A DNA stretch of 64,000 nt, taken from assembly GCA_963792025.1 (NCBI GenBank), contig CAWBUS010000004.1:531990-595989 (forward strand). The letters run 5' to 3'. Both the position numbers and the translations under genes were made by a program. Origin of the DNA: Ginsengibacter sp963792025 (GTDB taxonomy: Bacteria > Bacteroidota > Bacteroidia > Chitinophagales > Chitinophagaceae). The notes under the pieces were generated by a model. It was not told where the DNA came from and made no database searches. It saw only the letters and a list, made by a program, of their open reading frames with translations. Below, piece after piece: positions 1 to 9,403 of the stretch; the first letter of the stretch is position 1; every line of letters starts with the position of its first letter.

Positions 1-203
1 GCAGTTCCCGCTGCAATATTTAATCGCATTCCAAAAGCTTTTTCGCGATCAAATTCCAGCTGCCTGTTTACTTCGAAAAAATGAAAATGAGAACCCACCT
101 GTACAGGCCGGTCGCCGGTATTCGCAACTGCCAGGGTAATAGTTTTGCGCCCCACGTTGCACTCAATGTCTTTTGTTCCAACAAAATATTCTCCGGGTAT
201 CAT
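1..203 (-). CDS. ureB: Urease subunit beta, 3'-truncated by window edge
   Basis: Beta subunit of the nickel urease, which hydrolyses urea to ammonia and CO2 in the cytoplasm. Only the first 67 residues are visible; the gene runs off the left edge. It starts MIPGEYF, and the segments VQVGSHFHFFEVN and FDREKAFGMRLNIAAGT are the hallmark of UreB. The start ATG lies 24 bases after the ureA stop on the same strand, matching the usual ureA-ureB-ureC order. Identification is secure from the family motif; the rest of the operon (ureC and accessory genes) should lie to the left, outside the window. Confidence 0.93.
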   Translation of the reverse strand, partial: MIPGEYFVGTKDIECNVGRKTITLAVANTGDRPVQVGSHFHFFEVNRQLEFDREKAFGMRLNIAAGT

Positions 204-227
204 AATTCTTAATGGTTTAATTACTAA

Positions 228-530
228 TTATCGGATAGGATCATGCACGGTGACAAGTTTTGTTCCGTCAGGAAACGTAGCTTCAATTTGAACTTCATGA
301 ATCATTTCTGGTATTCCTTCCATCACGTCTTCACGGGTTAAAATGGTAGCACCATATTGCATTAGATCGGCGACGGTTCTTCCGTCACGGGCGGCCTCCT
401 GCAGGCGACTGCTGATAAGGGCTATTGACTCGGGGTAATTTAATTTTAAACCGCGGGCTTTGCGCTTCTCTGCCAGTTCTCCTGCGAGAAATAATAATAA
501 TTTTTCGGTTTCTCTTGGTGTTAAGTGCAT
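228..530 (-). CDS. ureA: Urease subunit gamma
   Basis: Full-length (100 aa) gamma subunit of urease. It begins MHLTPRETEKLLLFLAGELAEKR and ends with TFPDGTKLVTVHDPI, both typical of UreA, and the length equals the family norm. It is the first gene of a minus-strand operon followed 24 bases later by ureB. The 120 bases between this start and the divergent SDR gene at 651 must hold both promoters. UreA and UreB assemble with the catalytic UreC, which is outside the window, so nickel-site residues cannot be checked here. Confidence 0.95.
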   Translation of the reverse strand: MHLTPRETEKLLLFLAGELAEKRKARGLKLNYPESIALISSRLQEAARDGRTVADLMQYGATILTREDVMEGIPEMIHEVQIEATFPDGTKLVTVHDPIR

Positions 531-588
531 GAAATAAAATTCTTGGTTTAGTCACATAAGCGATCGCGGGTGTTAAATGTAAGAATAA

Positions 589-620
589 TTGAGAATATAA
601 GAGTAGGATACATAATTTTG
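589..620 (+). promoter_or_regulatory. Candidate Bacteroidota-type promoter for the SDR gene
   Basis: TTG at 589-591 and TAATTTTG at 613-620 fit the Bacteroidota -33 TTG / -7 TAnnTTTG pattern with a 21-base spacer. Predicted transcription would start near 627, about 24 bases before the SDR start codon. Recognised by eye only. Confidence 0.4.
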
Positions 621-650
621 GGATCATATTTTAGACATAAATGACCAATT

Positions 651-1340
651 ATGAAAATCGCAATAGTAACAGGCGCTACCGGTAACATGGGACAGGCGGT
701 AGTTAAAAAATTTATTAATGAAGGCTATTTTGTAGTAGGTACTTCGGTTCCCGCTGATGCTACCCAGCTTGATTTTCCCGCTGATAAATTTGAGAAAATT
801 ATTGTTGATCTTGGAGATGAAGATGCATCAGGGAAATTTATTGATGAAGTACTATCAAAATATAAAAATATTGACGCAGCCGTACTAACGGTAGGCGGAT
901 TTGCGATGGGGTCTATCGCAGATACAAAAACAAGCGATGTGATGAAACAATACAAATTAAATTTTGAAACTGCTTATAATGTTGCCCGCCCAATATTTGT
1001 TGAAATGATGAAACAAAATAATGGAAGAATTTTTATTATCGGATCCAAACCCGGCCTTGATGTAAGGAATGGGAAAGGCATGGTAGCATATGGTCTCGCC
1101 AAGTCGTTGATTTTTCGTTTGGCTGAATTGATGAACCAGGAGGCGAAAGGAAAAAATGTTGTTACCAGTGTAGTCGTGCCAAGCACGATCGATACTGTCC
1201 CTAATCGCAAATCGATGCCTGACGCTAACTTCGGCAATTGGGTAAAACCTGAAGCGATAGCTGATGTTATTTACTGGCATTGTACCGATGAAGCTTCTGT
1301 TCTCCGGGAGCCTGTTTTAAAAGTTTATAATAAAGCGTAG
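651..1340 (+). CDS. SDR-family NAD(P)-dependent oxidoreductase
   Basis: Classical short-chain dehydrogenase/reductase of 229 residues, cytoplasmic. The cofactor motif TGATGNMG is at residues 7-14, the catalytic N at about 104, the active-site Ser in IIGSKPG at about 132, and the Y-x3-K motif (Y147, K151) in MVAYGLAKSL. All four catalytic positions are present, so it should be active. The substrate cannot be told from sequence. The gene stands alone, divergent from the urease operon and convergent with the DUF885 gene. The ATG start is preceded by a plausible promoter at 589-620. Confidence 0.88.
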   Translation: MKIAIVTGATGNMGQAVVKKFINEGYFVVGTSVPADATQLDFPADKFEKIIVDLGDEDASGKFIDEVLSKYKNIDAAVLTVGGFAMGSIADTKTSDVMKQYKLNFETAYNVARPIFVEMMKQNNGRIFIIGSKPGLDVRNGKGMVAYGLAKSLIFRLAELMNQEAKGKNVVTSVVVPSTIDTVPNRKSMPDANFGNWVKPEAIADVIYWHCTDEASVLREPVLKVYNKA

Positions 1341-1386
1341 CATTTTCAAAAAAGTCGATTCTGAAAAAGGTAGCAGTTAGCATGTA

Positions 1387-3190
1387 TCATTTAATCTTCG
1401 CTGCCCATGCATCCATCTTGCTTTCCAGGATATCTAACGGCATGACACCATCTTTCAATAATTCATCATGAAAATCTGAAAGCTTAAACTTCTCACCTAA
1501 TTGCTTTTCATATTTTTCTCTAAGCTCTCTTATTTTTAGTGCTCCGATTTTATAACTCAATGCCTGTCCGGGTATTACCATATAGCGCTCTATTTCAGCG
1601 ATAGCGCCCTGTTCGCTTATGGCTTCATTGTCCATCATATATTTAATCGCTTCTTTCTCGGGTCATTCCTTTCAAATGCATTCCCACATCCACCACAAGC
1701 CTTATTCCCCTATGAATATCATCGCCCAATGCGCCCATGTATTGATAAGGATCTGTATATAAGCCCAATTCTTTCCCCAACGATTCACAATACAAGGCCC
1801 AACCTTCGCCCATAGCGCCATACCATGCAAAGCGCCTGAACTTTGGAAGGCTGGTATCTTCCTGTTGCAACGAAATCTGGTAATGATGGCCGGGAATAGC
1901 TTCATGCAAAAACAGTGATTCCATACCGGAAGTTGTATTGAATTTTGTGGCATCCAAAATAGGAACATAAAAAATTCCCGGCCTGCTTCCATCCGGAGAA
2001 CCGGGGTTGTATTCAGCGCTGGCGCTGGCTGCACGAAACGCTTCGGTTTGGCGTATTTCAAAAGGTGTTTTTGGTGTGCGGCCAAACATTTTCTTTAAGT
2101 TGGGATCAATTCGTTTTTTTATATCTCCGAATGCATTTAATACATCTTCAGGTGTTTTGTAAGGCATAAATTTTTTATCCGTTTTCATATATTCAAAAAA
2201 TGATTTCAAGTCGCCTTTAAATCCTGTTTCATTTTTTACTCTTTCCATTTCATCCCTTATTCTTTTTATTTCAGCAAGGCCGGTGTTATAAATTTCATCC
2301 GGTGTTTTATTGGTAGTAGTCCAGTATCTTACCAGGTAATCGTAAATTTTTTCGCCTCCTGGTAATGCACTGTATCCCGTGGAAGTTCTTGCGGCGTGCA
2401 GGTATTCATCTTTTAAAAATGATCCAAGTTTTTTATAGGATGGAATGATGTAAGTATTGATCGCATAAACATATTTTTGAAACATCTCTTTTTTTAATGA
2501 ATCGCTGAAAGATGCCGGAAACATTTTAACCGGGCCATAGAAAATATTTTTCGATGAATCGGTTATGGTCATCGCTTCCATTTGCGGAATCATTTTCAAA
2601 ACAATTGCTTTTGGTAAAACATAATTTGCTTTGATTCCTTTTTTAAAACCAATAATTGCGGAATCGCTCCACGCCGAAAATTGTTTCATCCTGCTTAGCC
2701 AATTGTTATAATCATTTTCTGTTTGAAATGGTTGGATGCCTTCACCGGAACCTAACTGGCCCATCGTGATAGGCAATCCCCAAAATTGCTGGAACGGAAT
2801 ATACAGGCAAGCCATTTCTGAGGGGTATAGTATATTTAAATCCAATGCTTCTAATTGCATTTTCATTTCGCGGTCAAAAATTTTATAACTGATCAAATCA
2901 TTTTCGCCGAGTGTTGATGTGTCATATTTTTCAACTTCATTTAAATATTTTGTATAGAAATTATGCAGCTTGTCTTTAAACGATTCGGTTATATAAATTG
3001 GTAATTGGTCATTATACCGGTTGTCCCCGTTTTGGGTTGCCTCTGTGGGGTACAACTTCATGCGGTCTTCATAATAATTATCAAACATTTTGTTGAGAGC
3101 TGTATTGCACACTTTGATTGTAGTTGAAGTTTGCTGGTTGCAACTTATTATAGTAAGTAAAACTAAAGTGATAAAAACTAATTTTTTCAT
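1387..3190 (-). pseudogene. DUF885-family lipoprotein, broken by one frameshift
   Basis: DUF885 proteins are secreted, metallopeptidase-like enzymes of about 580-600 residues. The main frame runs from 3190 to 1643 and carries a lipoprotein signal (MKKLVFIT... ending ISC) and the zinc-peptidase-like motif HEAIPGHHYQ. It stops just after VDVGMHLKGMTRE. The remaining 80-odd residues continue in another frame (1638-1387) as MMDNEAISEQGAIAEIERYM, the expected continuation in this family. Removing one A from the run at about 1651-1658 restores a single protein. ATG at 3190 is preferred over the upstream GTG at 3205 because it begins the signal peptide. A sequencing indel is more likely than true decay, since both halves are well conserved. 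Confidence 0.85.
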
Positions 3191-3342
3191 TGTTGATTTT
3201 CGCACGGCTAAACTAATAATTAATTAAGAATTAGTACATAGTAAGTGATGAATGGAATCAATCCAAAAGAGATATTTAGTTCCTTCTGTCAATTAAACAT
3301 TTGCTACAATTATTTAGTTTTGGCATACAATAATTAACAACC

Positions 3343-3691
3343 ATGGCTTACAACGAAAAACTCGCAATCAAAGTAAGGACCGCCCTTGCACATTTATCTA
3401 AAGTAGAGGAAAAGAAGATGTTTCGTGGTATTACATTTATGGTAAATGAGAAAATGTGCGTTAGCCGTTAGTAATGATGAAATCATGTGTCGCATTGATC
3501 CTGAATTGTATGATGCAGCCGTTAAAAAGAAAGGATGCAAGCCTGTAATAATGAGAGGAAGAGAATACAAAGGTTTTGTTTATGTAAACGAAGAAGGAAT
3601 AAAAACAAAAAAAGATTTTGATTATTGGATAGGCCTTGCCCTTGAATTTAATAAAAAAGCAAAAGTGTCAAAAAAGAAAAGTAAAAAATAA
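3343..3691 (+). pseudogene. TfoX N-terminal domain protein, one frameshift
   Basis: Small cytoplasmic protein with the TfoX/Sxy N-terminal domain, of unclear function when it stands alone. The first frame starts at 3343 (MAYNEKLAIKVRTAL) and reaches MFRGITFMVNEKMCV before a stop near 3470. The rest (VSNDEIMCRIDPELYDAAV to the Lys-rich end) lies in the next frame up to 3691. Deleting one C at about 3464-3466 joins them as NEKMCVSVSNDEIMCR, exactly the family pattern. The joined protein is about 115 aa, the normal size. The tail is unusually Lys/Ser-rich. Confidence 0.8.
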
Positions 3692-3738
3692 AGCAGGTTA
3701 AGTTTTTTATCAAAACGTTTCAATTTTCTGGCACATTA

Positions 3739-4899
3739 CTACCGCAAAAGCTCTGCGATTAAAATTCCAAGATAGGTTCCAATTGCATTGCCAACAGAAC
3801 CAGCTAAAATACCTGGTAGCTGGAGTTCAGACCGGCCAAGGCTTACAGCACATACAGGTGCCGTGGTTGCGCCGGCAATATTTGCATTACTGGCAATTGA
3901 TACGATATCCCAATCTTGCTTTAATAAGCCGCCAATAGAAAAAATGATAACGCCATGAATCGAAACCAGTATGGCGTCCCACAGTAATAAAATTCCGGCT
4001 ACTTCTCCATTTTGCACCAGCGCACGGATGTCACAAAAAGCCCCGATAACTGCAAGAAAAATCATGATCATCAGCAATCCCAAAATTTTAGAACCTTTTA
4101 ATTTTTGAACAAAAGGGATTTGGGCAAAAATTAATGCAAGCGTAGTCAATACAAGTATTGATGGTATTTGCGGAAAGTATTGCGTAATGATTGCGCCAAT
4201 AAACATACTGCCAAATCCCAGTGCAAGCAACAATGAAATATCTGTTATCGTTATCTCAGGTTTTGCATGGCTGATAAAACTGTCAATATTAACATCCGAA
4301 ATTCCTTTTAAACCAGGAGGGATTATTTTTTTTCTTGGAAAGTGCTTTTGCAGGATCGGTGGCAAAAAGATGGTCACAAAAATCCAAACAGCTGTAATAA
4401 TATTATCAACCGCATTTACCGCCGCAAAGAGGTTCCCTTTTTTATTTACACCATATTGTAAAGCCACAGCGCTAAGATTAGCACCGCCGCCGATATAAGT
4501 TCCTGTAAACATTCCGGCAACAGCATAAGCCTGGCCAATATGATGTTGCGGAGAAACGATCCTGTAACTAATAATTACGCCCGCTATCGACGCCGCTGCG
4601 CCAATAAAAAACATTAGCATCATAGGAAGGCCTGCCAGTTTGAGATCTTTAATTCTTATATCAATCAATAAAAAAAATATCCCCAACGGGGCGGCATATT
4701 CGAAGATTTTTGCGTATAAAGGCGGAGCATTATCCGATGAAGGAATAATCCTGAGATTGGATAAGATAGCTGCCCCGATTATGATAATCAATACAGAACC
4801 GAGATGTTTAAAGAAATTCTTCTGCGCAAGCCATTCGGAAAATACAATCAATAATAAAATAATAGTAATTAGATACGCTGGTTGTTGGATAAACGACAT
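3739..4899 (-). CDS. DUF819 (YjcL-like) integral membrane protein
   Basis: 386-residue polytopic membrane protein with about ten hydrophobic segments. The conserved blocks FFLLIDIRIKDLK, GMFTGTYIGGGANLSAVAL and NANIAGATTAPVCA are those of the DUF819/YjcL family. Related families are permease-like, but no substrate is established for this family. It begins at ATG 4899 with MSFIQQPAYLITIILLL. The gene stands alone, divergent from the carbohydrate cluster that starts at 5268. Nothing in the sequence suggests truncation. Confidence 0.85.
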   Translation of the reverse strand: MSFIQQPAYLITIILLLIVFSEWLAQKNFFKHLGSVLIIIIGAAILSNLRIIPSSDNAPPLYAKIFEYAAPLGIFFLLIDIRIKDLKLAGLPMMLMFFIGAAASIAGVIISYRIVSPQHHIGQAYAVAGMFTGTYIGGGANLSAVALQYGVNKKGNLFAAVNAVDNIITAVWIFVTIFLPPILQKHFPRKKIIPPGLKGISDVNIDSFISHAKPEITITDISLLLALGFGSMFIGAIITQYFPQIPSILVLTTLALIFAQIPFVQKLKGSKILGLLMIMIFLAVIGAFCDIRALVQNGEVAGILLLWDAILVSIHGVIIFSIGGLLKQDWDIVSIASNANIAGATTAPVCAVSLGRSELQLPGILAGSVGNAIGTYLGILIAELLR

Positions 4900-5267
4900 A
4901 TTTGGTAATAGTAATATTATTCAATGTAAGAATTATTATTGTAAAGTTGAGAAGCAATTACATAATTAATGCAGGAAGAAGAACCGAAGAGATTTGAGGA
5001 AAGACCTTTCAAATTGCCCCCCACAATTAGGGGGCGATTTGGCCAGTAAATCTAGTTTCTGATTTCATAATAGTAACGAGATTGTAAACTTCTTATTATG
5101 TTACCAGCCCGGCATTGCCAACAATCAATATATCACGACATTACCGCCGGTTAGTTTCTACAAAAAGTAGCCGGTAATTATTTTTTTTATTGATTAAAAA
5201 TTAAGTAGATGAAATATTTTCTCATTAATAATTACCTTTCCACCTCCTTTTAAATTAAAACACACAT
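4900..5267. other. 368-bp intergenic region with two strong stem-loops
   Basis: No ORF of note. Two structures are visible. The first is a 12-bp stem with one G-U pair, arms 5010-5021 and 5030-5041, made of a C-run and a G-run. The second is an imperfect hairpin, outer arms 5140-5146 (ATTACCG) and 5172-5178 (CGGTAAT) with inner CTAC/GTAG, followed directly by a T8 run at 5181-5188. The second resembles a rho-independent terminator lying 80 bases before the plus-strand gene at 5268. No known riboswitch class was recognised. Confidence 0.5.
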
Positions 5268-6161
5268 ATGAAAAAGATTGCTTTATCTCTTGCAGGTTTA
5301 TTATGCATGATTGTATTAACTCAATGTAATTCCACAGGTTCAAAAACAGATTCCGGCACAGCTGATTCAACGGCCATGAAAACTTCCGATTCAACTGATG
5401 TAACGGCTAATTGGAAACTTGGCGTTCAGATGTGGACTTTCAGAATGTTCACTTTTGCGGAAGCACTTGATAAAGTAGATAGCGCAGGCGTAAAATATAT
5501 TGAAGCATTTTGGGGCCAGCCTCTTGGCGAAGGAATGAAAGACAGTTTCGGAATAAGAATGAGTGATGAGAGCAAAGCCAAACTAAAACAATTGCTTCGG
5601 CAAAAAGGCATCAGTATTGTTGCTATGGGAGTTATTGTACCTAAAACAAGAGAAGAATGGAAACAGGCTTTTGATCTTGCTAAAGAATTTGGATTGAGCT
5701 ATATTACTGCTGAGCCGCTCAAGAATCAATGGGATATGGTTGATAGTATGGCGGGCGCCTATGGTATTAAAGTGGCTATTCACGATCATCCGAAACCAAA
5801 TGTTTATTGGAGCCCGGATTCAGTTCTTGCGGCCACTGTCGGTCATCCAAATATCGGTTCTTGTGCTGATGTCGGCCACTGGGCCCGTAACGGAATTAAT
5901 CCTGTTGATGCTCTGAAAAAACTGGAAGGTCACGTATTCGGCGTGCATTTAAAAGACATCAAGAAGTTTGATGATACAAAGGCCGAAGATACTATTGTTG
6001 GTAAAGGTGTAATTGATTTTCCGCCCATATTCCAGGAATTGAAACGCCAGCATTTCAGTGGCATGTTTTCAATAGAACATGAATCTAACTGGTATCACAG
6101 TGTGCCGGATGTTATAGAAACAGTAAAATTTTATAATGACCAGGTTTCAAAGCTGAAATAG
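5268..6161 (+). CDS. Sugar phosphate isomerase/epimerase-like TIM-barrel lipoprotein
   Basis: 297 residues. A lipoprotein signal ends at LTQC (Cys20), followed by a Ser/Thr/Asp-rich linker to about residue 45, then a xylose isomerase-like (AP endonuclease family 2) TIM barrel. Metal-site segments are visible in order: YIEAFWG, AIHDHPKP, SCADVGHWARNG, GVHLKDI and FSIEHES. In Bacteroidota such lipoproteins commonly accompany polysaccharide-use genes. Here the GH30 and GH5 genes follow on the same strand with almost no gap, suggesting a three-gene operon. The sugar acted on is not known, and isomerase activity is inferred from fold only. Confidence 0.85.
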   Translation: MKKIALSLAGLLCMIVLTQCNSTGSKTDSGTADSTAMKTSDSTDVTANWKLGVQMWTFRMFTFAEALDKVDSAGVKYIEAFWGQPLGEGMKDSFGIRMSDESKAKLKQLLRQKGISIVAMGVIVPKTREEWKQAFDLAKEFGLSYITAEPLKNQWDMVDSMAGAYGIKVAIHDHPKPNVYWSPDSVLAATVGHPNIGSCADVGHWARNGINPVDALKKLEGHVFGVHLKDIKKFDDTKAEDTIVGKGVIDFPPIFQELKRQHFSGMFSIEHESNWYHSVPDVIETVKFYNDQVSKLK

Positions 6162-6193
6162 TTTTGAAATACTCCTATAACGCATCCTTTTTA

Positions 6194-7600
6194 ATGAAAT
6201 ATAAATTGAAATATTGTATTGCTTTGCTTCTTGCATTTGGGATTGCAAACGTACATGCACAGACGAAGAATGCGATTGATGTTTGGCTTACAAACCCCGA
6301 TAAATCAGATTTATTTCAACACCAGGATAAGCAACTTCAATTTGATGCAGTGCCTGGTGTTAATCCCGTAATTACCGTAGATGATAAACCAACCTATCAA
6401 TCTATGGTAGGTTTTGGTTTTGCTTTAACGGGCGGAAGCGCAACGCCTATTGTACGCATGAATGCAGAAAGCCGTTCAAAATTGTTACATCAACTTTTTG
6501 ATACAAACGATGACGCAATAGGTGTAAGCTATCTGCGGGTAAGCATTGGCTCTTCTGATTTAAATGACCATGCGTTTTCTTACGATGACTTGCCCGAGGG
6601 AGAAACCGATGTTAATATGGACAAGTTTGATCTCGGTCCTGATAAAAAAGATGTGCTACCGGTGCTGAAGGAAATATTGTCGATCAATCCTTCTATAAAA
6701 ATATTGGGCTCGCCATGGTCGCCGCCAAAATGGATGAAAACAAATGATGATACCCGTGGCGGAAGATTAAAGCCTGAATATTACGCAGCTTATGCCAAGT
6801 ATTTTGTGAAATACATTCAGCAAATGAAAGCAGAAGGGATTTCCATAGACGCAATTACCGTGCAGAACGAACCATTGCATCCGGGAAATAATCCAAGCCT
6901 TTTGTTAACCGCGCCTGAAGAAAAGGATTTTGTGAAATATAATTTGGGCCCAGCTTTCAAAGCAGCCGGTATCAAAACAAAAATTCTTATTTACGATCAT
7001 AATGCAGACAGGCCTGATTATCCAATCACTATACTTGATGATCCTGCAGCGGCTAAATATATCGATGGTTCTGCCTTTCACTTATATGGCGGAGAAGTGA
7101 ATGCGTTTACAGAAGTACACAATGCACATCCCGATAAGAATATTTATTTCACAGAACAAATGGTGGTTCAGTTTCATGATACTGCAGGAATGATAATAGC
7201 TGAACCGGTAAGTCGTGTAATTATTGGCGCTACGCGTAATTGGTGTCGCAATGTGCTGGAATGGAATCTTGCTGCCGGTCCGGATTTTAAACCGTACACT
7301 GATCGCGGTGGTTGTTCCATGTGCCAGGGAGCAGTCACGATTAACGGTAACGATTACACGAGAAATATCGCTTGTTATTCGATGGCTCATATTTCAAAGT
7401 TCGTGAGGCCTGGCTCCGTGCGTATTTCATCAAACGATATTGAAACATTGCCCAATGTGGCATTTACAACGCCCGGTCATAAAAAAGTGTTGATTGTTGC
7501 GAACAACAATGATCGTCCACAAACTTTCACAATAAGTTATAAGGGGAAAAATGCTTTGGCAACATTAGAAGGAAAGGCGGTAGCAACATATGTTTGGTAA
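6194..7600 (+). CDS. Glycoside hydrolase family 30, secreted
   Basis: 468 residues from ATG 6194. A TTG at 6164 is also open, but MKYKLKYCIALLLAFGIANVHAQ is a clean signal peptide, so the later ATG is chosen. GH30 features: GFGFALTGGSA near residue 73, SPWSPPKWMKTN near 173, the acid/base Glu226 in TVQNEP and the nucleophile Glu321 in YFTEQMV. The C-terminal beta domain ends IEGKAVATYVW-like, as usual for the family. GH30 enzymes are retaining beta-glycosidases (beta-1,6-glucanase, glucosylceramidase, xylanase). The exact substrate is undecided, but the neighbouring GH5 suggests beta-glucan. It follows the TIM-barrel gene after about 30 bases. Confidence 0.9.
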   Translation: MKYKLKYCIALLLAFGIANVHAQTKNAIDVWLTNPDKSDLFQHQDKQLQFDAVPGVNPVITVDDKPTYQSMVGFGFALTGGSATPIVRMNAESRSKLLHQLFDTNDDAIGVSYLRVSIGSSDLNDHAFSYDDLPEGETDVNMDKFDLGPDKKDVLPVLKEILSINPSIKILGSPWSPPKWMKTNDDTRGGRLKPEYYAAYAKYFVKYIQQMKAEGISIDAITVQNEPLHPGNNPSLLLTAPEEKDFVKYNLGPAFKAAGIKTKILIYDHNADRPDYPITILDDPAAAKYIDGSAFHLYGGEVNAFTEVHNAHPDKNIYFTEQMVVQFHDTAGMIIAEPVSRVIIGATRNWCRNVLEWNLAAGPDFKPYTDRGGCSMCQGAVTINGNDYTRNIACYSMAHISKFVRPGSVRISSNDIETLPNVAFTTPGHKKVLIVANNNDRPQTFTISYKGKNALATLEGKAVATYVW

Positions 7601-7636
7601 ATAGTTTCATCACTTTTGCGAGGTAAAAATTTTGCT

Positions 7637-9403
7637 ATGTACAAAAAATTATTTCGGGGGAAATTCTTTCAGCTTACTGTTTTATTTTTTTTGTCACTGA
7701 TGGTTTTTAATGAATTACCGGCACAAGGCTTTTTAAAAGCTGACGGAAAAAAAATTGTGAATGCAAAAGGACAAAATGTTCTGTTAAGAGGAGAGGGCTT
7801 GGGTGGATGGATGTTACAGGAAGGCTATATGCTCGGCATTTATAAAGATGCGCAACAAAATAAAATAAGGTCACGCATTGAAGAATTGATGGGCGCTAAA
7901 GAAACCGAAGAATTCTATGACGCATGGCTGCATAATTTCATTCAAAAAAAAGATATTGATGCCATGCATGCCTGGGGCTTTAATTCTGTAAGGCTTCCGA
8001 TGCATTACAACCTTTACACATTGCCGGTAGATAAAGAACCTGTCGCAGGGAAGAATACATGGCTCGATAAAGGATTCGCGTTAACCGATAGTTTATTGTC
8101 GTGGTGCAAAGTCAATCACATGTATCTCATTTTAGATTTACACGCTGCGCCCGGTGGGCAAGGTAATGATATCAATATTTCTGATCGTGATCCAACCAAA
8201 CCTTCATTGTGGCAAAGCGAAGCCAATCAGCAAAAGACAATTGCACTTTGGAAAAACCTTGCTGATCGTTATAAGAATGAACAATGGATTGGCGGCTACG
8301 ATATTTTGAATGAACCCAATTGGGGATTCACCGATAGCGTAAACGATCGAAATGGAACTAAAGAAAAGAACAACGAGCCGATCAAAGAATTGTTTCAGCA
8401 AATAACAAGCGCCATTCGATCTGTTGATAAAAATCATCTCATAATTATCGAAGGCAATGGATGGGGAAATAATTACAGCGGCATATTACCAACATGGGAC
8501 AAAAACATGGTGTTGAGTTTTCATAAATATTGGGATTATAATAAACCGGAAAACATTCAACGAATTATTGATACCCGTAATAAATATAATGTTCCTGTGT
8601 GGTTGGGTGAAACCGGTGAAAATTCTAATGTTTGGTATACCGAAGAAATTCGTTTGCTGGAAAAGAATAATATTGGCTGGTCTATGTGGCCATTAAAGAA
8701 AATGGGCGCTAATAATCCTTTGGAAATAAAATCAAATTTAAATTATGATGCTGTAAGGGATTATATGAATGGACGGGGAAGAAAACCGAAAGAAAGTAAC
8801 GTATATAGCGGTTTGCTGGAAGTGGCTGTTTACGCAAGAGAGGAAAATAATATTTTTCATAAAGATGTGATTGATGCTATGTTTCGGCAACCATTTTCTG
8901 CAGAAGCTGTTCCGTTTCACTCTTATAATTTAAAAGATAGTTTATTAATAAATGCGGTTAATTATGATTTAGGAAGAAATGGCGTTGCTTATTATGATTT
9001 GGACACAGCCAACTACAGTGCGCCAGGAAACAGAAATGTTGGGAACAGAGGCGATGTGTATCGCAATGATGGAGTAGATATTTATAAAGACTCATCAAAA
9101 TATAATACTTATTACGTTGGAAGCATTGAAGATGGAGAATGGCTTCAATACACGATTAACGTAGTGCGAAGTGGAAGTTATAATTTTAATATTTCAGTCG
9201 CATCGGTGAATAATGACGGAAAATTATCTATGAGTTCTAATGGACAAGTGTTGGCAAAAGAAGTTGATGTTCCCGCTACAGGAGATATCAACACATGGCA
9301 AATTGTACATGTAAAAAATATTCATTTGGCAGCAGGCCGAAACAGGATAAGGTTGAAGGCTATAAAAGGTGGATTTAATTTAGAACAAATAAAGATTAAT
9401 TAA
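7637..9403 (+). CDS. Glycoside hydrolase family 5 with C-terminal CBM6-like domain
   Basis: 588 residues from ATG 7637, chosen over the open TTG at 7616 because it starts the signal peptide (MYKKLFRGKFFQ... to PAQG). Residues 31-370 form a GH5 TIM barrel with acid/base Glu226 in YDILNEPNWG and nucleophile Glu325 in VWLGETGE. It resembles the exo-beta-1,3-glucanase-like branch (LRGEGLGGWMLQEGYM). Residues about 440-588 form a beta-sandwich carbohydrate-binding module of CBM6 type (GVDIYKDSS, GEWLQYTINV, GRNRIRLKAIKGGFNL). It is the third gene of the carbohydrate cluster, so secreted degradation of a beta-glucan is likely. Its stop overlaps the convergent oxidase gene by 8 bases. Confidence 0.9.
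   Translation: MYKKLFRGKFFQLTVLFFLSLMVFNELPAQGFLKADGKKIVNAKGQNVLLRGEGLGGWMLQEGYMLGIYKDAQQNKIRSRIEELMGAKETEEFYDAWLHNFIQKKDIDAMHAWGFNSVRLPMHYNLYTLPVDKEPVAGKNTWLDKGFALTDSLLSWCKVNHMYLILDLHAAPGGQGNDINISDRDPTKPSLWQSEANQQKTIALWKNLADRYKNEQWIGGYDILNEPNWGFTDSVNDRNGTKEKNNEPIKELFQQITSAIRSVDKNHLIIIEGNGWGNNYSGILPTWDKNMVLSFHKYWDYNKPENIQRIIDTRNKYNVPVWLGETGENSNVWYTEEIRLLEKNNIGWSMWPLKKMGANNPLEIKSNLNYDAVRDYMNGRGRKPKESNVYSGLLEVAVYAREENNIFHKDVIDAMFRQPFSAEAVPFHSYNLKDSLLINAVNYDLGRNGVAYYDLDTANYSAPGNRNVGNRGDVYRNDGVDIYKDSSKYNTYYVGSIEDGEWLQYTINVVRSGSYNFNISVASVNNDGKLSMSSNGQVLAKEVDVPATGDINTWQIVHVKNIHLAAGRNRIRLKAIKGGFNLEQIKIN

Noticed and set aside
1643..1660. Programmed frameshift in the DUF885 gene
   Set aside because: No stimulatory structure or conserved slippery site was seen; similar single indels occur in unrelated genes nearby.
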